The notes under the pieces: generated by a model
What the model saw: only the letters and a program-made list of their open reading frames with translations
Databases searched by the model: none
What the model was told of the DNA's origin: nothing
NCBI GenBank assembly: GCA_003248805.1
Contig: QFQY01000050.1
Location: forward strand, 1-33,013
DNA length: 33,013 nt
Direction: 5' to 3'
From: Chelatococcus sp.
GTDB lineage: Bacteria; Pseudomonadota; Alphaproteobacteria; Rhizobiales; Beijerinckiaceae
Part shown: piece after piece, positions 11,858 to 19,339 of the stretch
How the letters are laid out: each line of letters starts with the position of its first letter
How positions within the stretch are numbered: position 1 is the stretch's first letter
Made by a program: the position numbers and the translations under genes

Positions 11858-12124
11858 TCATTCGCCCGTGGCGATTCGGACGGCGACCCGCCCCATATAA
11901 CCCGCCAGAGCGTCTCCCATGAACGGGAGAAACAACATCAGCGCGGCGAAGACCGCGACGATCTTCGGAACATAGACGAGCGTCTGCTCCTGGATCTGCG
12001 TCAGCGCCTGGACCAGCGAGACCGCGAGGCCGACGACGAGCGCGACGATCATCAGCGGGCCGCCGGCCTTCAGGAAGACGATCATGCCGTCGCGGGCGAC
12101 GTCGAGGATGGCTCCGGATGTCAT
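11858..12124 (-). CDS. fliQ: Flagellar type III export protein FliQ
   Basis: An 88-residue, two-helix export-gate subunit. Diagnostic stretches are GGPLMIVALVVGLAVSLVQALTQIQEQTL and KIVAVFAALMLFLPFMGDALAGY. A strong ribosome site (GAGGAGC) precedes the ATG. It is 24 nt downstream of fliE. The order flgB-flgC-fliE-fliQ-fliR-flhB couples proximal-rod and export-gate genes in one unit. Confidence 0.94.
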   Translation of the reverse strand: MTSGAILDVARDGMIVFLKAGGPLMIVALVVGLAVSLVQALTQIQEQTLVYVPKIVAVFAALMLFLPFMGDALAGYMGRVAVRIATGE

Positions 12125-12148
12125 GATGGCTCTGCTCCTCGCCGGTCG

Positions 12149-12475
12149 TCAGACGGGCATCCGCATGATTTCTTCGTAGGCCGCGATGACGCGGTCGCGC
12201 ACGGCGACCAGCGTCTCGATGGCGGCCTCGCTTTCGGCCACGGCCGTGACCACGTCGACGACGTCGGACCGGCCGGTGGCTACGCTGGCGCTCTGCATGT
12301 CGGCGTTGCGGCCGGCATCGGCCGTGGCCTGCAGGGCCTTGCCGATCATGGCGGAGAAGTCCGGGTTGCCAGCCTCGGCGCCGCCCGCCGTCGAGAGCGG
12401 CTTGCGCAGGAGGCTGCCCGCCCCCATTCTCTGCATCGAGGCATAGGCGCCCGCGGCGAAACCGGGTGTGGCCAT
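12149..12475 (-). CDS. fliE: Flagellar hook-basal body protein FliE
   Basis: A 108-residue protein that joins the MS ring to the proximal rod and is exported by the type III apparatus. The C-terminal half VVTAVAESEAAIETLVAVRDRVIAAYEEIMRMPV is the conserved FliE helix ending in EIMRMPV/I. The ATG is preceded by GGAAGGAG. Its place directly after flgB and flgC, its structural partners, supports the call. Confidence 0.93.
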   Translation of the reverse strand: MATPGFAAGAYASMQRMGAGSLLRKPLSTAGGAEAGNPDFSAMIGKALQATADAGRNADMQSASVATGRSDVVDVVTAVAESEAAIETLVAVRDRVIAAYEEIMRMPV

Positions 12476-12504
12476 GGTGGAAGCTCCTTCCCGACGATGG
12501 TGGA

Positions 12505-12915
12505 TCAGGCGCGCAGGATGTCGATCGTGCGCTGGATCATCCGGCGCGTCGACGAGATGAGATTGAGGTTCGCCTCGTAGCTGCGCTGGGCCTCGCGCAT
12601 GTCGACGGTCTCGATCAGCGGGTTGACGTTGGGCATCTGCACGTTGCCGGAGGCGTCGGCGGCCGGATGGCTGGGCTCGTGCTTGACGTTGAAGGCGCTC
12701 TGGTCGCGCTGGACGCGGCCCATCGCCACGACCTGCGCGTCGAGTTCCCGGTCGAAGCGGTGCTGGAAGGTCGGCATCTTGCGGCGATAGGGCTGGGCCC
12801 CGGGGCGGTCCGGCCCCGAATCGGCGTTGGCGATGTTCTCGGCGATGATCCGCATGCGCCCGGACTGGGTGCGCAGGCCGGAGGCCGCGACCGCGAGGCT
12901 CTTCATCAGGTCCAT
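12505..12915 (-). CDS. flgC: Flagellar proximal rod protein FlgC
   Basis: A 136-residue rod protein. The N-terminal Flg_bb_rod motif LAVAASGLRTQSGRMRIIAENIANADS and the C-terminal motif MREAQRSYEANLNLISSTRRMIQRTIDILRA form the coiled-coil that packs the rod. VQMPNVNPLIETVDM is also typical of FlgC. GGGAGG lies upstream of the ATG. Cotranscribed with flgB (43 nt upstream). Confidence 0.95.
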   Translation of the reverse strand: MDLMKSLAVAASGLRTQSGRMRIIAENIANADSGPDRPGAQPYRRKMPTFQHRFDRELDAQVVAMGRVQRDQSAFNVKHEPSHPAADASGNVQMPNVNPLIETVDMREAQRSYEANLNLISSTRRMIQRTIDILRA

Positions 12916-12958
12916 CTCAGATCCTCCCGGCGCCGGGTGCCATGGTCCGTGTCACCGC

Positions 12959-13360
12959 TCAGCGGCCCTTGCCGACGGCGATCTTCATCAGCCCCAGGCC
13001 CTTGCTGTAGAGCGAGGCGGCGAGCTGGTAGTCGGACTGGTTCTGCGCGACCTTCATCATCTCGTCCTCGAGATTGACGGAATTGCCGTTGGGGGTCGTC
13101 TCGAAGCGCGGCGCGCGGGTCGGGTCGAAGCCTCCGACGAGGCCGGAAGGGCCCATATGGCCGGCATTCGTGCGCGCCAGCGCCACGCCCGACCCGGTCG
13201 GGTCGAAGCTCGGCTGCTTCAGGTCGTGGGGACGGAAGCCGGGGCTGTCGGCATTCGCGACATTCTCGGCCAGGACCTTCTGGCGCGACTGCTGGTAGTG
13301 CATGCGCATCTTGAGCGCCTGCATCAGTCCGCCGCCGATGCCGAGCGGGCTATTCGCCAT
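12959..13360 (-). CDS. flgB: Flagellar proximal rod protein FlgB
   Basis: A 133-residue rod protein, the first gene of the minus-strand operon. Seen: MRMHYQQSRQKVLAENVANADSPGFRPHDL near the N-terminus and VNLEDEMMKVAQNQSDYQLAASLYSKGLGLMKIAVGKG at the C-terminus, both typical of FlgB. ATG 13360 was chosen because GGAGG lies a few bases upstream; the open frame extends to 13420, but the extra 20 residues are arginine-rich and have no family match. The 236-bp region upstream, shared with the divergent fliO-like gene, holds two CtrA-type boxes and a FlbD-like inverted repeat. Confidence 0.94.
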   Translation of the reverse strand: MANSPLGIGGGLMQALKMRMHYQQSRQKVLAENVANADSPGFRPHDLKQPSFDPTGSGVALARTNAGHMGPSGLVGGFDPTRAPRFETTPNGNSVNLEDEMMKVAQNQSDYQLAASLYSKGLGLMKIAVGKGR

Positions 13361-13415
13361 GGCCGCCTCCGTCCGCCGCGGCGCCAGGAAAGCTGGTCGC
13401 CGGGAGTTCCCACTG

Positions 13416-13428
13416 GGCAAATATTGCC
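13416..13428. promoter_or_regulatory. FlbD/ftr-like inverted repeat in flgB promoter region
   Basis: GGCAA-ATA-TTGCC is a perfect inverted repeat flanked by G and GG. It is built like the repeat upstream of flgF (GGCA-AAATC-TGCC, 22413-22425). It overlaps AATATT, the most -10-like AT segment between the CtrA-type box and the flgB start. Assignment to FlbD is inference from resemblance to Caulobacter ftr elements. Confidence 0.4.
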
Positions 13429-13438
13429 GGCCGCAGGG

Positions 13439-13453
13439 TTAACGAACGGTTAA
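13439..13453. promoter_or_regulatory. CtrA-type box upstream of flgB operon
   Basis: TTAA at 13439-13442 and TTAA at 13450-13453 with exactly 7 bp between them (CGAACGG) match the CtrA consensus TTAA-N7-TTAA. TTAA is very rare in this GC-rich window. The box lies about 80-90 bp from the flgB start. Confidence 0.75.
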
Positions 13454-13477
13454 AGCGGGTGGGTTTCCGCAAGCGGG

Positions 13478-13492
13478 TTAACCAATCGTTCA
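13478..13492. promoter_or_regulatory. Second CtrA-like box, facing the fliO-like gene
   Basis: TTAA (13478-13481), CCAATCG, TTCA (13489-13492) matches TTAA-N7-TTAA with one mismatch. The left half TTAACCA matches the known half-site TTAACCAT. It lies about 105 bp before the fliO-like TTG start. An AT-containing TATGCTATAG at 13518-13527 downstream could supply the -10. Confidence 0.6.
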
Positions 13493-13596
13493 CCCTGTTT
13501 CCCGAAAGGACGGGCGCTATGCTATAGCCGGCGTGTTCAACCCTGGCGGACCCAGCGGTCGCCCGGAGCGGGCACCGGCGCGCATGAGGCAAAACC

Positions 13597-14886
13597 TTGC
13601 AGAGTTTGTTCGGCTTAGATCTCACGACCGCACAGAAGGTGCTCGTTGCCGCGGCGGTCATTCTGGTGCTCCTGGCGCTGCTCGGCCTGTTCGTGCGCCA
13701 GATCCAGGGCGGGCGGCTGCGGCTGCGCGGGCAGGGCAGCGGCCGCACGCGCCAGCCCCGCCTCGGCGTGGTCGACATTCACGACCTCGACCGGCAGCGT
13801 CAGCTCGTGCTGATCCGGCGCGACAATGTCGAGCATCTCGTGATGGTCGGCGGCGCGTCGGACGTGGTGATCGAGACGAATATCGTGCGCGGCGGCGGCC
13901 GCAGCTACGCTCCGGCCCCGGCGGAGACGCCGGCGGCGGACCGCCCACTGCCCTTCGAGACCTTGCTGCCGCCTGCCGAGCCGCCCCGTTCCGAGTCCGT
14001 GCCGGAGCCGCGCCGTGCCGCGCCGCCGGTGACCGTGGCCGCGCCGGAGCCCGCTATGCGTCAGGCGCCGCCGGTCCAGCACGAACCCGTCGTTCCGTTC
14101 GCGGTCGGTGCGGGTGCCGGCATCGCGGCCGCCGCCGTGGCCGCAGCGGTTCGGCCCGAGCCGGTCTTGACGGTGGACGCGCCGAGCTTCGCGCGCGAGC
14201 ACGCTCCGCCGCCGCCGGTCAGCGCCGGCGAACTCGACGACATGACCCGCCAGCTCGAGGAGGCGCTGAAGCGCCCCTTCTCGGCGGTTCGTCCGTCCAG
14301 AGCGGCGGACGCCCAGCACGCCGCCCCCGTCGTCGAGCCGGCGGAGCCGGTCGTCGTCGCCCATGTCGAGCCGGAGCCCGAGCCCCAGCCCGAAGCCGAA
14401 CCCGAACCGGCCGTGGTGGCGCTGCCGCCCGAGCCGGCCTTCGAGCCCACGCCCACGGCCGAGCCCGTTCCGGAGCCCGCCCCAAGGCCGGTGCCTCCGC
14501 ATGTCGCGCACGATGTCGAGGCGGAGCTCGCCATGGCGTTGGGGCTCAAGCCGGAGCATGTCGTCGCCCGCGAGGTGCCGGCCGCCTCTCCCCGGTTCGC
14601 GCCGGCTCCCGTGACGCCGCCGCCCGCGCCTGTGGCTGTCGCGCCCGCCCCGGTCATCGCGATGCCGGCGCCCGTGATCGCCCCCGAGTCGCCGGTCGAG
14701 ATCGCGGAGGAGGTTTCCGTCGAGGTGCGGCCCGAGCCGATCGTGGACGCCCCCGAGGACGTCGCCGCGGACAGCGCGGCCGAGGACGAGAAGGCCGAGC
14801 CGGCCGCGATCGATCCGTTCTCGGTCGATGCCATCGAGGCCGAGTTCGCGCGGCTTCTCGGGCGCGATCCCAAGGCGAAATCCTGA
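13597..14886 (+). CDS. fliO: FliO-like flagellar biosynthetic protein with long Pro/Glu-rich tail
   Basis: A 429-residue protein. One membrane helix (residues ~15-34) is followed by a conserved basic segment RLGVVDIHDLDRQRQLVLIRRDNVEHLVMVGGASDVVIETNIVR (about 56-99), the core of FliO, which helps FliP assemble into the export gate. The remaining ~330 residues are low-complexity (Pro, Ala, Glu, Val), with isolated conserved-looking islands (LDDMTRQLEEALKRPF near 212-227; DPFSVDAIEAEFARLLGRDPKAKS at the end). Canonical FliO is only about 100-150 residues. The TTG start is supported by TGAGGC 7 nt upstream. The neighbour fliP is 187 nt downstream on the same strand, which supports the FliO assignment. 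The function of the tail is unknown. Confidence 0.7.
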   Translation: MQSLFGLDLTTAQKVLVAAAVILVLLALLGLFVRQIQGGRLRLRGQGSGRTRQPRLGVVDIHDLDRQRQLVLIRRDNVEHLVMVGGASDVVIETNIVRGGGRSYAPAPAETPAADRPLPFETLLPPAEPPRSESVPEPRRAAPPVTVAAPEPAMRQAPPVQHEPVVPFAVGAGAGIAAAAVAAAVRPEPVLTVDAPSFAREHAPPPPVSAGELDDMTRQLEEALKRPFSAVRPSRAADAQHAAPVVEPAEPVVVAHVEPEPEPQPEAEPEPAVVALPPEPAFEPTPTAEPVPEPAPRPVPPHVAHDVEAELAMALGLKPEHVVAREVPAASPRFAPAPVTPPPAPVAVAPAPVIAMPAPVIAPESPVEIAEEVSVEVRPEPIVDAPEDVAADSAAEDEKAEPAAIDPFSVDAIEAEFARLLGRDPKAKS

Positions 14887-14936
14887 CCTCGGCCGGGGAG
14901 GGCGCCGCCCTGCGGTCCTCCCCGTGACGATCCCCC

Positions 14937-14967
14937 GCTTTTCCAACGGCTTTTCCAACAGCTTTTC
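14937..14967 (+). repeat. Tandem 12-bp repeat between fliO and fliP
   Basis: GCTTTTCCAACG (14937-14948), GCTTTTCCAACA (14949-14960) and a partial GCTTTTC (14961-14967) form 2.6 tandem units in the 187-bp non-coding gap. No protein frame or known binding motif explains it. Confidence 0.7.
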
Positions 14968-15073
14968 GCCGGGCGGTGTCGCGAAGGCGGCCTGAGCTGT
15001 TGCCGGGCCCGGCGGGTGGCCCCTAGCCTTGCGGCGTCCGGCCGGTTGAGTCGGATGCTGAAGGCGGCATCGG

Positions 15074-15838
15074 GTGATCTCCATCTCCAGGAAGGCGAAA
15101 TGGCTCGGCGGCGCCGTCGCCGTGCCCGTGTGCGGCGCGGTCGCGGCGGTCTTCGCCATGCCCGCCGCGGCGCAGACGCTTTCGCTCGACCTCGGACAGG
15201 GCGGAGGCGTCTCGGAGCGGGCGCTCCAGCTCATCGCCGTCCTGACGGTGCTGTCGCTGGCGCCGTCGATCCTCATCATGGTGACGTCCTTCACCCGGAT
15301 CGCGGTGGTGCTCTCGCTGCTGCGCTCGGCGCTCGGCACGCAGACGGCGCCGCCCAACGCCGTCATCATCGGGCTCGCCGTGTTCCTGACGGGCTTCGTG
15401 ATGGCGCCGACGCTGCGGGAATCCTACAGGCTCGGCGTCGAACCCCTGGTCGCGGGGCAGATCCAGCCGATGGAGGCGTATAATCGCGGCGTCGTGCCCT
15501 TCAAGACCTTCATGCTGGCGCATGTGCGGGAGAAGGACCTCGCCCTCTTCATCGAGATGTCGCGCGAGCCGCGGCCGCAGCGTCCGGAAGACATCCAGAT
15601 CCAGGTGCTGGTACCGGCCTTCATGATCTCGGAGCTGAGGCGGGCTTTCGAGATCGGTTTCCTGCTCTTCGTGCCCTTCCTGATCATCGACCTCGTCGTC
15701 GCCTCGATCCTGATGTCGGTCGGCATGATGATGCTGCCGCCGGTCACGGTCGCGCTGCCGTTCAAGCTGATCTTCTTCGTGCTGGTCGATGGCTGGGGGC
15801 TGGTCGCGGGCTCGCTGCTGAAGAGCTACGGCCTCTGA
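15074..15838 (+). CDS. fliP: Flagellar type III export protein FliP
   Basis: A 254-residue export-gate subunit with a cleavable signal peptide (hydrophobic stretch ending AMPAAAQ near residue 34), as is usual for FliP. Seen: the family signature VLSLAPSILIMVTSFTRIAVVLSLLRSALGTQ, the periplasmic segment with MEAYNRGVVPFKTFMLAHVREKDLALF, and the C-terminal PAFMISELRRAFEIGFLLFVPFLIIDLVVASILMSVGMMMLPPVTVALPFKLIFFVLVDGW. GTG 15074 with AAGGCGG upstream gives the expected N-terminus. It ends 19 nt before the convergent TPR-like gene. Confidence 0.95.
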   Translation: MISISRKAKWLGGAVAVPVCGAVAAVFAMPAAAQTLSLDLGQGGGVSERALQLIAVLTVLSLAPSILIMVTSFTRIAVVLSLLRSALGTQTAPPNAVIIGLAVFLTGFVMAPTLRESYRLGVEPLVAGQIQPMEAYNRGVVPFKTFMLAHVREKDLALFIEMSREPRPQRPEDIQIQVLVPAFMISELRRAFEIGFLLFVPFLIIDLVVASILMSVGMMMLPPVTVALPFKLIFFVLVDGWGLVAGSLLKSYGL

Positions 15839-15857
15839 TGTCCGCTGCGCGGCCGCG

Positions 15858-18800
15858 TCAGCCGCGCGCGGCGGGCTCGGTCGCGGTCGAGGCTTCTCCC
15901 GAGGGTTGTGCGGCGGGCGCCGCCGGCCGGGGCTGCCGGAGCGCGGGAGCGATGGCCGGGTAGCGCTCGCGATAGGCCGACATGAAATCCGAGAGGCTGC
16001 CGGAGCCGGCGGTGGCGCGCGCCATCTCGCGGATGTCGGCGGAGCTCGTCCGGCTGGCGCCGCCGGTGATGAAGGCGAAGGTGCGCGCATCGCTGCTGCG
16101 CGCCATCTTGGCCGCGAACTTGCCGCGCAGCCTCTCGAGCTGGAGCGCTTCTCCCGCCATGACGTAGGAGACGGCGGTGCGCATGGCGTCGCCGCGCTGG
16201 CTGTCGGAGAGCTGGTCCTCGCCGCGCCAGGAATCGCCGAGCAGGCGTTCATGGGCCTCGCCCGCCTCGCGCCAGCGCCGGCCGGTCCAGTAGATGTCGG
16301 CGCGCAGGCGGTCGACCTCCGGCCCGCGCTCGCCCTCCAGCAGCTCCAGCGCCTGGTCCGTGCGCGAGAGGTCCGAAAGCGCTTTCGCCTCCAGCAGCAG
16401 CCGGGCCCTGCGGACATCGGAGGGCAATTCGACCAGCCGGGTGGTGGCGAGCGCGCGGAGAGCGTCCGCCGGCTTGCCGTTCATCAGCTCGATCATGGCC
16501 AGCCGCGCGGCGACGGTGGAGCGCGCGGCCCCGCTCATGCGGCGCTCCATCTGGTAGCGCAGAATCTCGGCGGCCTGATCGAGCAGGTCGAGCTCCACCA
16601 GCCTGTCCGCCAGCAGGCGGGTGATCTCGTCGCCCCGCCGGCCGATCGGCAGGAACTCCTTGAAGTCGTAGAACAAGGCGAGCGCGTCGATGCGAGGCAG
16701 CTTGCCGCCGCCGCTCCCGAAGAGCTCGGCGAAGCGCCGGGCCGTCTCGTCGTGCAGGCGCCGGGTGAGGGCGTGGTCGGGAAAGTTCTCGTTCGCGCGG
16801 CGGGCGACCTGGAAGGCGTCGCGCCAACGCTGCCCATCGGCGTAGAGGCTGCCGAGCTCGGCCAGGGCCTCGATCTCGAGATCGCCGCCGCGCCAGGTGA
16901 TGGCGACCGTCTCCAGGCGCGCGAGGGCTTCGTCGGACGAGATATCTGTTCGCTTCTCCGCGCGTGCCAGCCTGACCGCGCGAAGCTGCGCCTCGGCCGC
17001 CACGGGCCGGCTGCGGGCTTCGAAGAGCGGCCTGTAGCCGTTCATCGCGGCATCCGGCCTGCCGCCCGAATCGTCGAGGCGGGCGCGCAGCAAGGCGAGC
17101 ACTTCCTGGTCGACGTCGTCGCGCGGCATCTCGCTCAGCGCCTCGACCTCCCGCTCGGCGACGCCGAGATCCTTCATGTCGAGCGCCGCGCGGGCCATCG
17201 CGCTGCGGAACGTGCCCTGCAGGTCCGGCGGATAGCGAGCGATGATGTCCTCGGCCTGGCGGAAGCCGACGAGGGCCTGCGCGTCGCGGCCGCTCCGCTC
17301 GTCGACCAGCGCGCGCCAGAGCCTCGCCTCGGTATCGTCGCGGATCGGCTCCGCGTCGAAGGCCGCCATGGCCTCGCGGTCGCGGCGCATCTCGCTGGCG
17401 ATGACGGCTTTCAGGAACAGGGCCTCGCGATTCGCGCGCATCGACGGGTCGTCGGCCAGCAGCGCGTTGAGCGGCCCCGATGCTTCGGGCATGAGCCCGT
17501 TGGCGACGTAGAAGCGCGCCAGCGCGAGGCGGGCCTGGGACTTGCGGGCACGGGAGGTGTCGGTGACGTCCCGCAGCAGGGTCCGGGCCCCTTCGCGAAC
17601 GGAGCCGAGCCGGAGCTTGCCCCACAGCTCCGTGTCGATCAGAGGCTGCCGCGGCGCTTCGCGGGGCTCCGCCCGGGCCTGGGTGGCGCCGGCGTCGAGC
17701 GTGACGTTCAGCCCGGCGCCACGGTCGATGCGGACCTCCTCGGTTCCGGCGCGCACCACGAGATCGTCCGAGCGCGGCATGACGACCACGCCATGGGCGG
17801 TCTGCAGGAGGCCGAGCTCGACGAAGTCGAAGGGCTTCGCCGTGAGATGGGCGGGTCCCGTGGCGGTGGCCACGGCCATGGCCACGCCGGACGGGCCGGG
17901 CTCGAGCCAGTGGATTCCGGTCAGGCCCGGCAGCGGCACCGCGAGTATCGTCTGGCCGCGCTCGTCGAGCGTACGGCGCGGTGCGACGGCTGCGGCCGGG
18001 CTGCCGGCCTGGTCGGCGAAGCTGAGCGACCAGGTCGTGCCGTCGTCGAAGAAGCGTGGGAGCTGCTGGCTGACGGGGCGCAGCCGCACCAGCGTGATCT
18101 TCCCCTCGCGCGACACCGTCGCGTCCCGGATCAGCCCGGGCAGCAGCCCGGCCATCTCGGCCGGGTCGATCGTGTCGCGCGTGTCGAAGACGAGCGTGAC
18201 GATGCCGGCATCGAGGAAGGCGGCGGCGCCGGTCCGGCGCGGAAAGCGGAAGTCGAGCCGCGCATCGGCGGCGGCGATCCGGACCGGGCCGGGCGGCGGC
18301 TCGGGGGGCGGTGGGGCGGGCGCGGCGGCAGGCGGGGCCGCGGCGGCGCCTGCCGGAGCAGGCGCTGCGCCGTTCGCGGCCTGGGCCGTCGGGGGCGCCT
18401 GGGGCGGTTGCTGCAGGCTCACCGCCGCGGGCTGGTTCGGCTTCTCCGGTCTGACGAGATCGACGACGAGGCCGTCGTCGTCGCGGAAGTTGCGGATCCG
18501 CGAGTCTTTCGGAACGGACAGGATCAGGCTCGTCGCGTCGTCCCCGTTCTCCTGCGAGACCAGCGTCACGCCCTCGGGCAGGGCCTGGCGGAGGGCCGGC
18601 GGATCGAGGGTGAGCGCGCGATCGAAGTCGAGCCGCAGCATGCCGTCGACGGCCTCGGTCTTCAGCGCCGTCCCGGCCGGTGCCTCGAAGAGCAGCCGGT
18701 CCGCCGTGGGCAGGCTGGCGCTGCGCAGCGTCAGGGCGGGCGGCTTCTCGGGGGGGCGGCCTGCGGCCTCGCGAGCGCGGGCTTCGGCGAGACGCAGCCG

Positions 18801-19250
18801 TTCGGCCAGCGCGGCGACGACCTCCTGCGGCGGGCCGGGCAGGACGCCGCGCCAGTTTGCGGGCAGCAGGTCGATGAAGGCCTTGTCGCCCGCCTCGATC
18901 ACATTGGCCCGGTAGGGGCGGGCGAGGCCGAAGCGCATGCCCCGGCCATCGGGGTCGACGCGGGCGATCGAGATGTACTCCGGCAATTCGCGGGCGATCT
19001 TCTCGACATCGACCTTGACGCTGCCGCCGAAGGCGACGACCAGCACGCCGTTGCTGACGCGCGCCCGCATGGGGACCGGCTCGTCGAAGCTCAGGGACAG
19101 GCGCCCGAAACCGCCCGGCATGGTCTCGCCGCGCAGGGTCGCGTTCGCTGCGAGCGCGGGCGTGCCGAGGCCGGCCGCAACGAGGAGCGCGGCGAGTCCG
19201 ACACCGAGGGCGAGGGAACGCGGATGACGCAAACCGGATACTCGACGCAA
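15858..19250 (-). CDS. Large exported TPR-like protein of unknown function in the flagellar cluster
   Basis: An 1130-residue protein with a signal peptide (hydrophobic 12-34, cleavage near PALA-A). Three similar beta-type segments follow (about 36-130, 173-268 and 322-413). Each has a hydrophobic strand pair, a D-[PV]-x-x-[LIM] helix ending in LP, and a closing charged/hydrophobic strand such as FRDDDGLVVDL or FDDGTTWSLSF. A Pro/Ala-rich linker (269-321) separates the second and third. Residues ~540-1090 are predominantly helical with TPR-like pairs (RLALARFYVANGLMPEASGPLNALLADDPS, LASLYADGQRWRDAFQVARRANENFPDH-type units). The tail is Pro/Ala-rich. I do not recognise a named family. A periplasmic scaffold for the flagellum is inference from position and from the CtrA-like box 63 bp upstream. 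The start is an uncertain TTG; TTG 19232 is an alternative. Confidence 0.75.
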   Translation of the reverse strand: MRRVSGLRHPRSLALGVGLAALLVAAGLGTPALAANATLRGETMPGGFGRLSLSFDEPVPMRARVSNGVLVVAFGGSVKVDVEKIARELPEYISIARVDPDGRGMRFGLARPYRANVIEAGDKAFIDLLPANWRGVLPGPPQEVVAALAERLRLAEARAREAAGRPPEKPPALTLRSASLPTADRLLFEAPAGTALKTEAVDGMLRLDFDRALTLDPPALRQALPEGVTLVSQENGDDATSLILSVPKDSRIRNFRDDDGLVVDLVRPEKPNQPAAVSLQQPPQAPPTAQAANGAAPAPAGAAAAPPAAAPAPPPPEPPPGPVRIAAADARLDFRFPRRTGAAAFLDAGIVTLVFDTRDTIDPAEMAGLLPGLIRDATVSREGKITLVRLRPVSQQLPRFFDDGTTWSLSFADQAGSPAAAVAPRRTLDERGQTILAVPLPGLTGIHWLEPGPSGVAMAVATATGPAHLTAKPFDFVELGLLQTAHGVVVMPRSDDLVVRAGTEEVRIDRGAGLNVTLDAGATQARAEPREAPRQPLIDTELWGKLRLGSVREGARTLLRDVTDTSRARKSQARLALARFYVANGLMPEASGPLNALLADDPSMRANREALFLKAVIASEMRRDREAMAAFDAEPIRDDTEARLWRALVDERSGRDAQALVGFRQAEDIIARYPPDLQGTFRSAMARAALDMKDLGVAEREVEALSEMPRDDVDQEVLALLRARLDDSGGRPDAAMNGYRPLFEARSRPVAAEAQLRAVRLARAEKRTDISSDEALARLETVAITWRGGDLEIEALAELGSLYADGQRWRDAFQVARRANENFPDHALTRRLHDETARRFAELFGSGGGKLPRIDALALFYDFKEFLPIGRRGDEITRLLADRLVELDLLDQAAEILRYQMERRMSGAARSTVAARLAMIELMNGKPADALRALATTRLVELPSDVRRARLLLEAKALSDLSRTDQALELLEGERGPEVDRLRADIYWTGRRWREAGEAHERLLGDSWRGEDQLSDSQRGDAMRTAVSYVMAGEALQLERLRGKFAAKMARSSDARTFAFITGGASRTSSADIREMARATAGSGSLSDFMSAYRERYPAIAPALRQPRPAAPAAQPSGEASTATEPAARG

Positions 19251-19312
19251 CGCGACAGTCGAGGATGGCCCGGACGGGGCGGCACCCTCCCGGCAACGCT
19301 AGCGGGGCAAGG

Positions 19313-19327
19313 ATAACGTCGGGTTAA
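19313..19327. promoter_or_regulatory. CtrA-like box upstream of the TPR-like gene
   Basis: ATAA (19313-19316), CGTCGGG, TTAA (19324-19327) matches TTAA-N7-TTAA with one mismatch. The seven-base spacer resembles the spacer of the fliL box (CGTCCCG). It sits in the 89-bp gap before the TPR-like gene and suggests an internal promoter in this minus-strand series. Confidence 0.55.
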
Positions 19328-19339
19328 GGGTCGGTTCGC

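Noticed and set aside
12959..13420. A longer FlgB start at 13420
   Set aside because: The extra 20 residues are Arg/Pro-rich and precede the strong GGAGG ribosome site of ATG 13360.
14361..14640. The Pro-Glu repeat region of the fliO-like gene as a possible CRISPR or DNA repeat element
   Set aside because: Periodicity is at codon level (Glu-Pro dipeptides) without constant spacers; it is protein low complexity.
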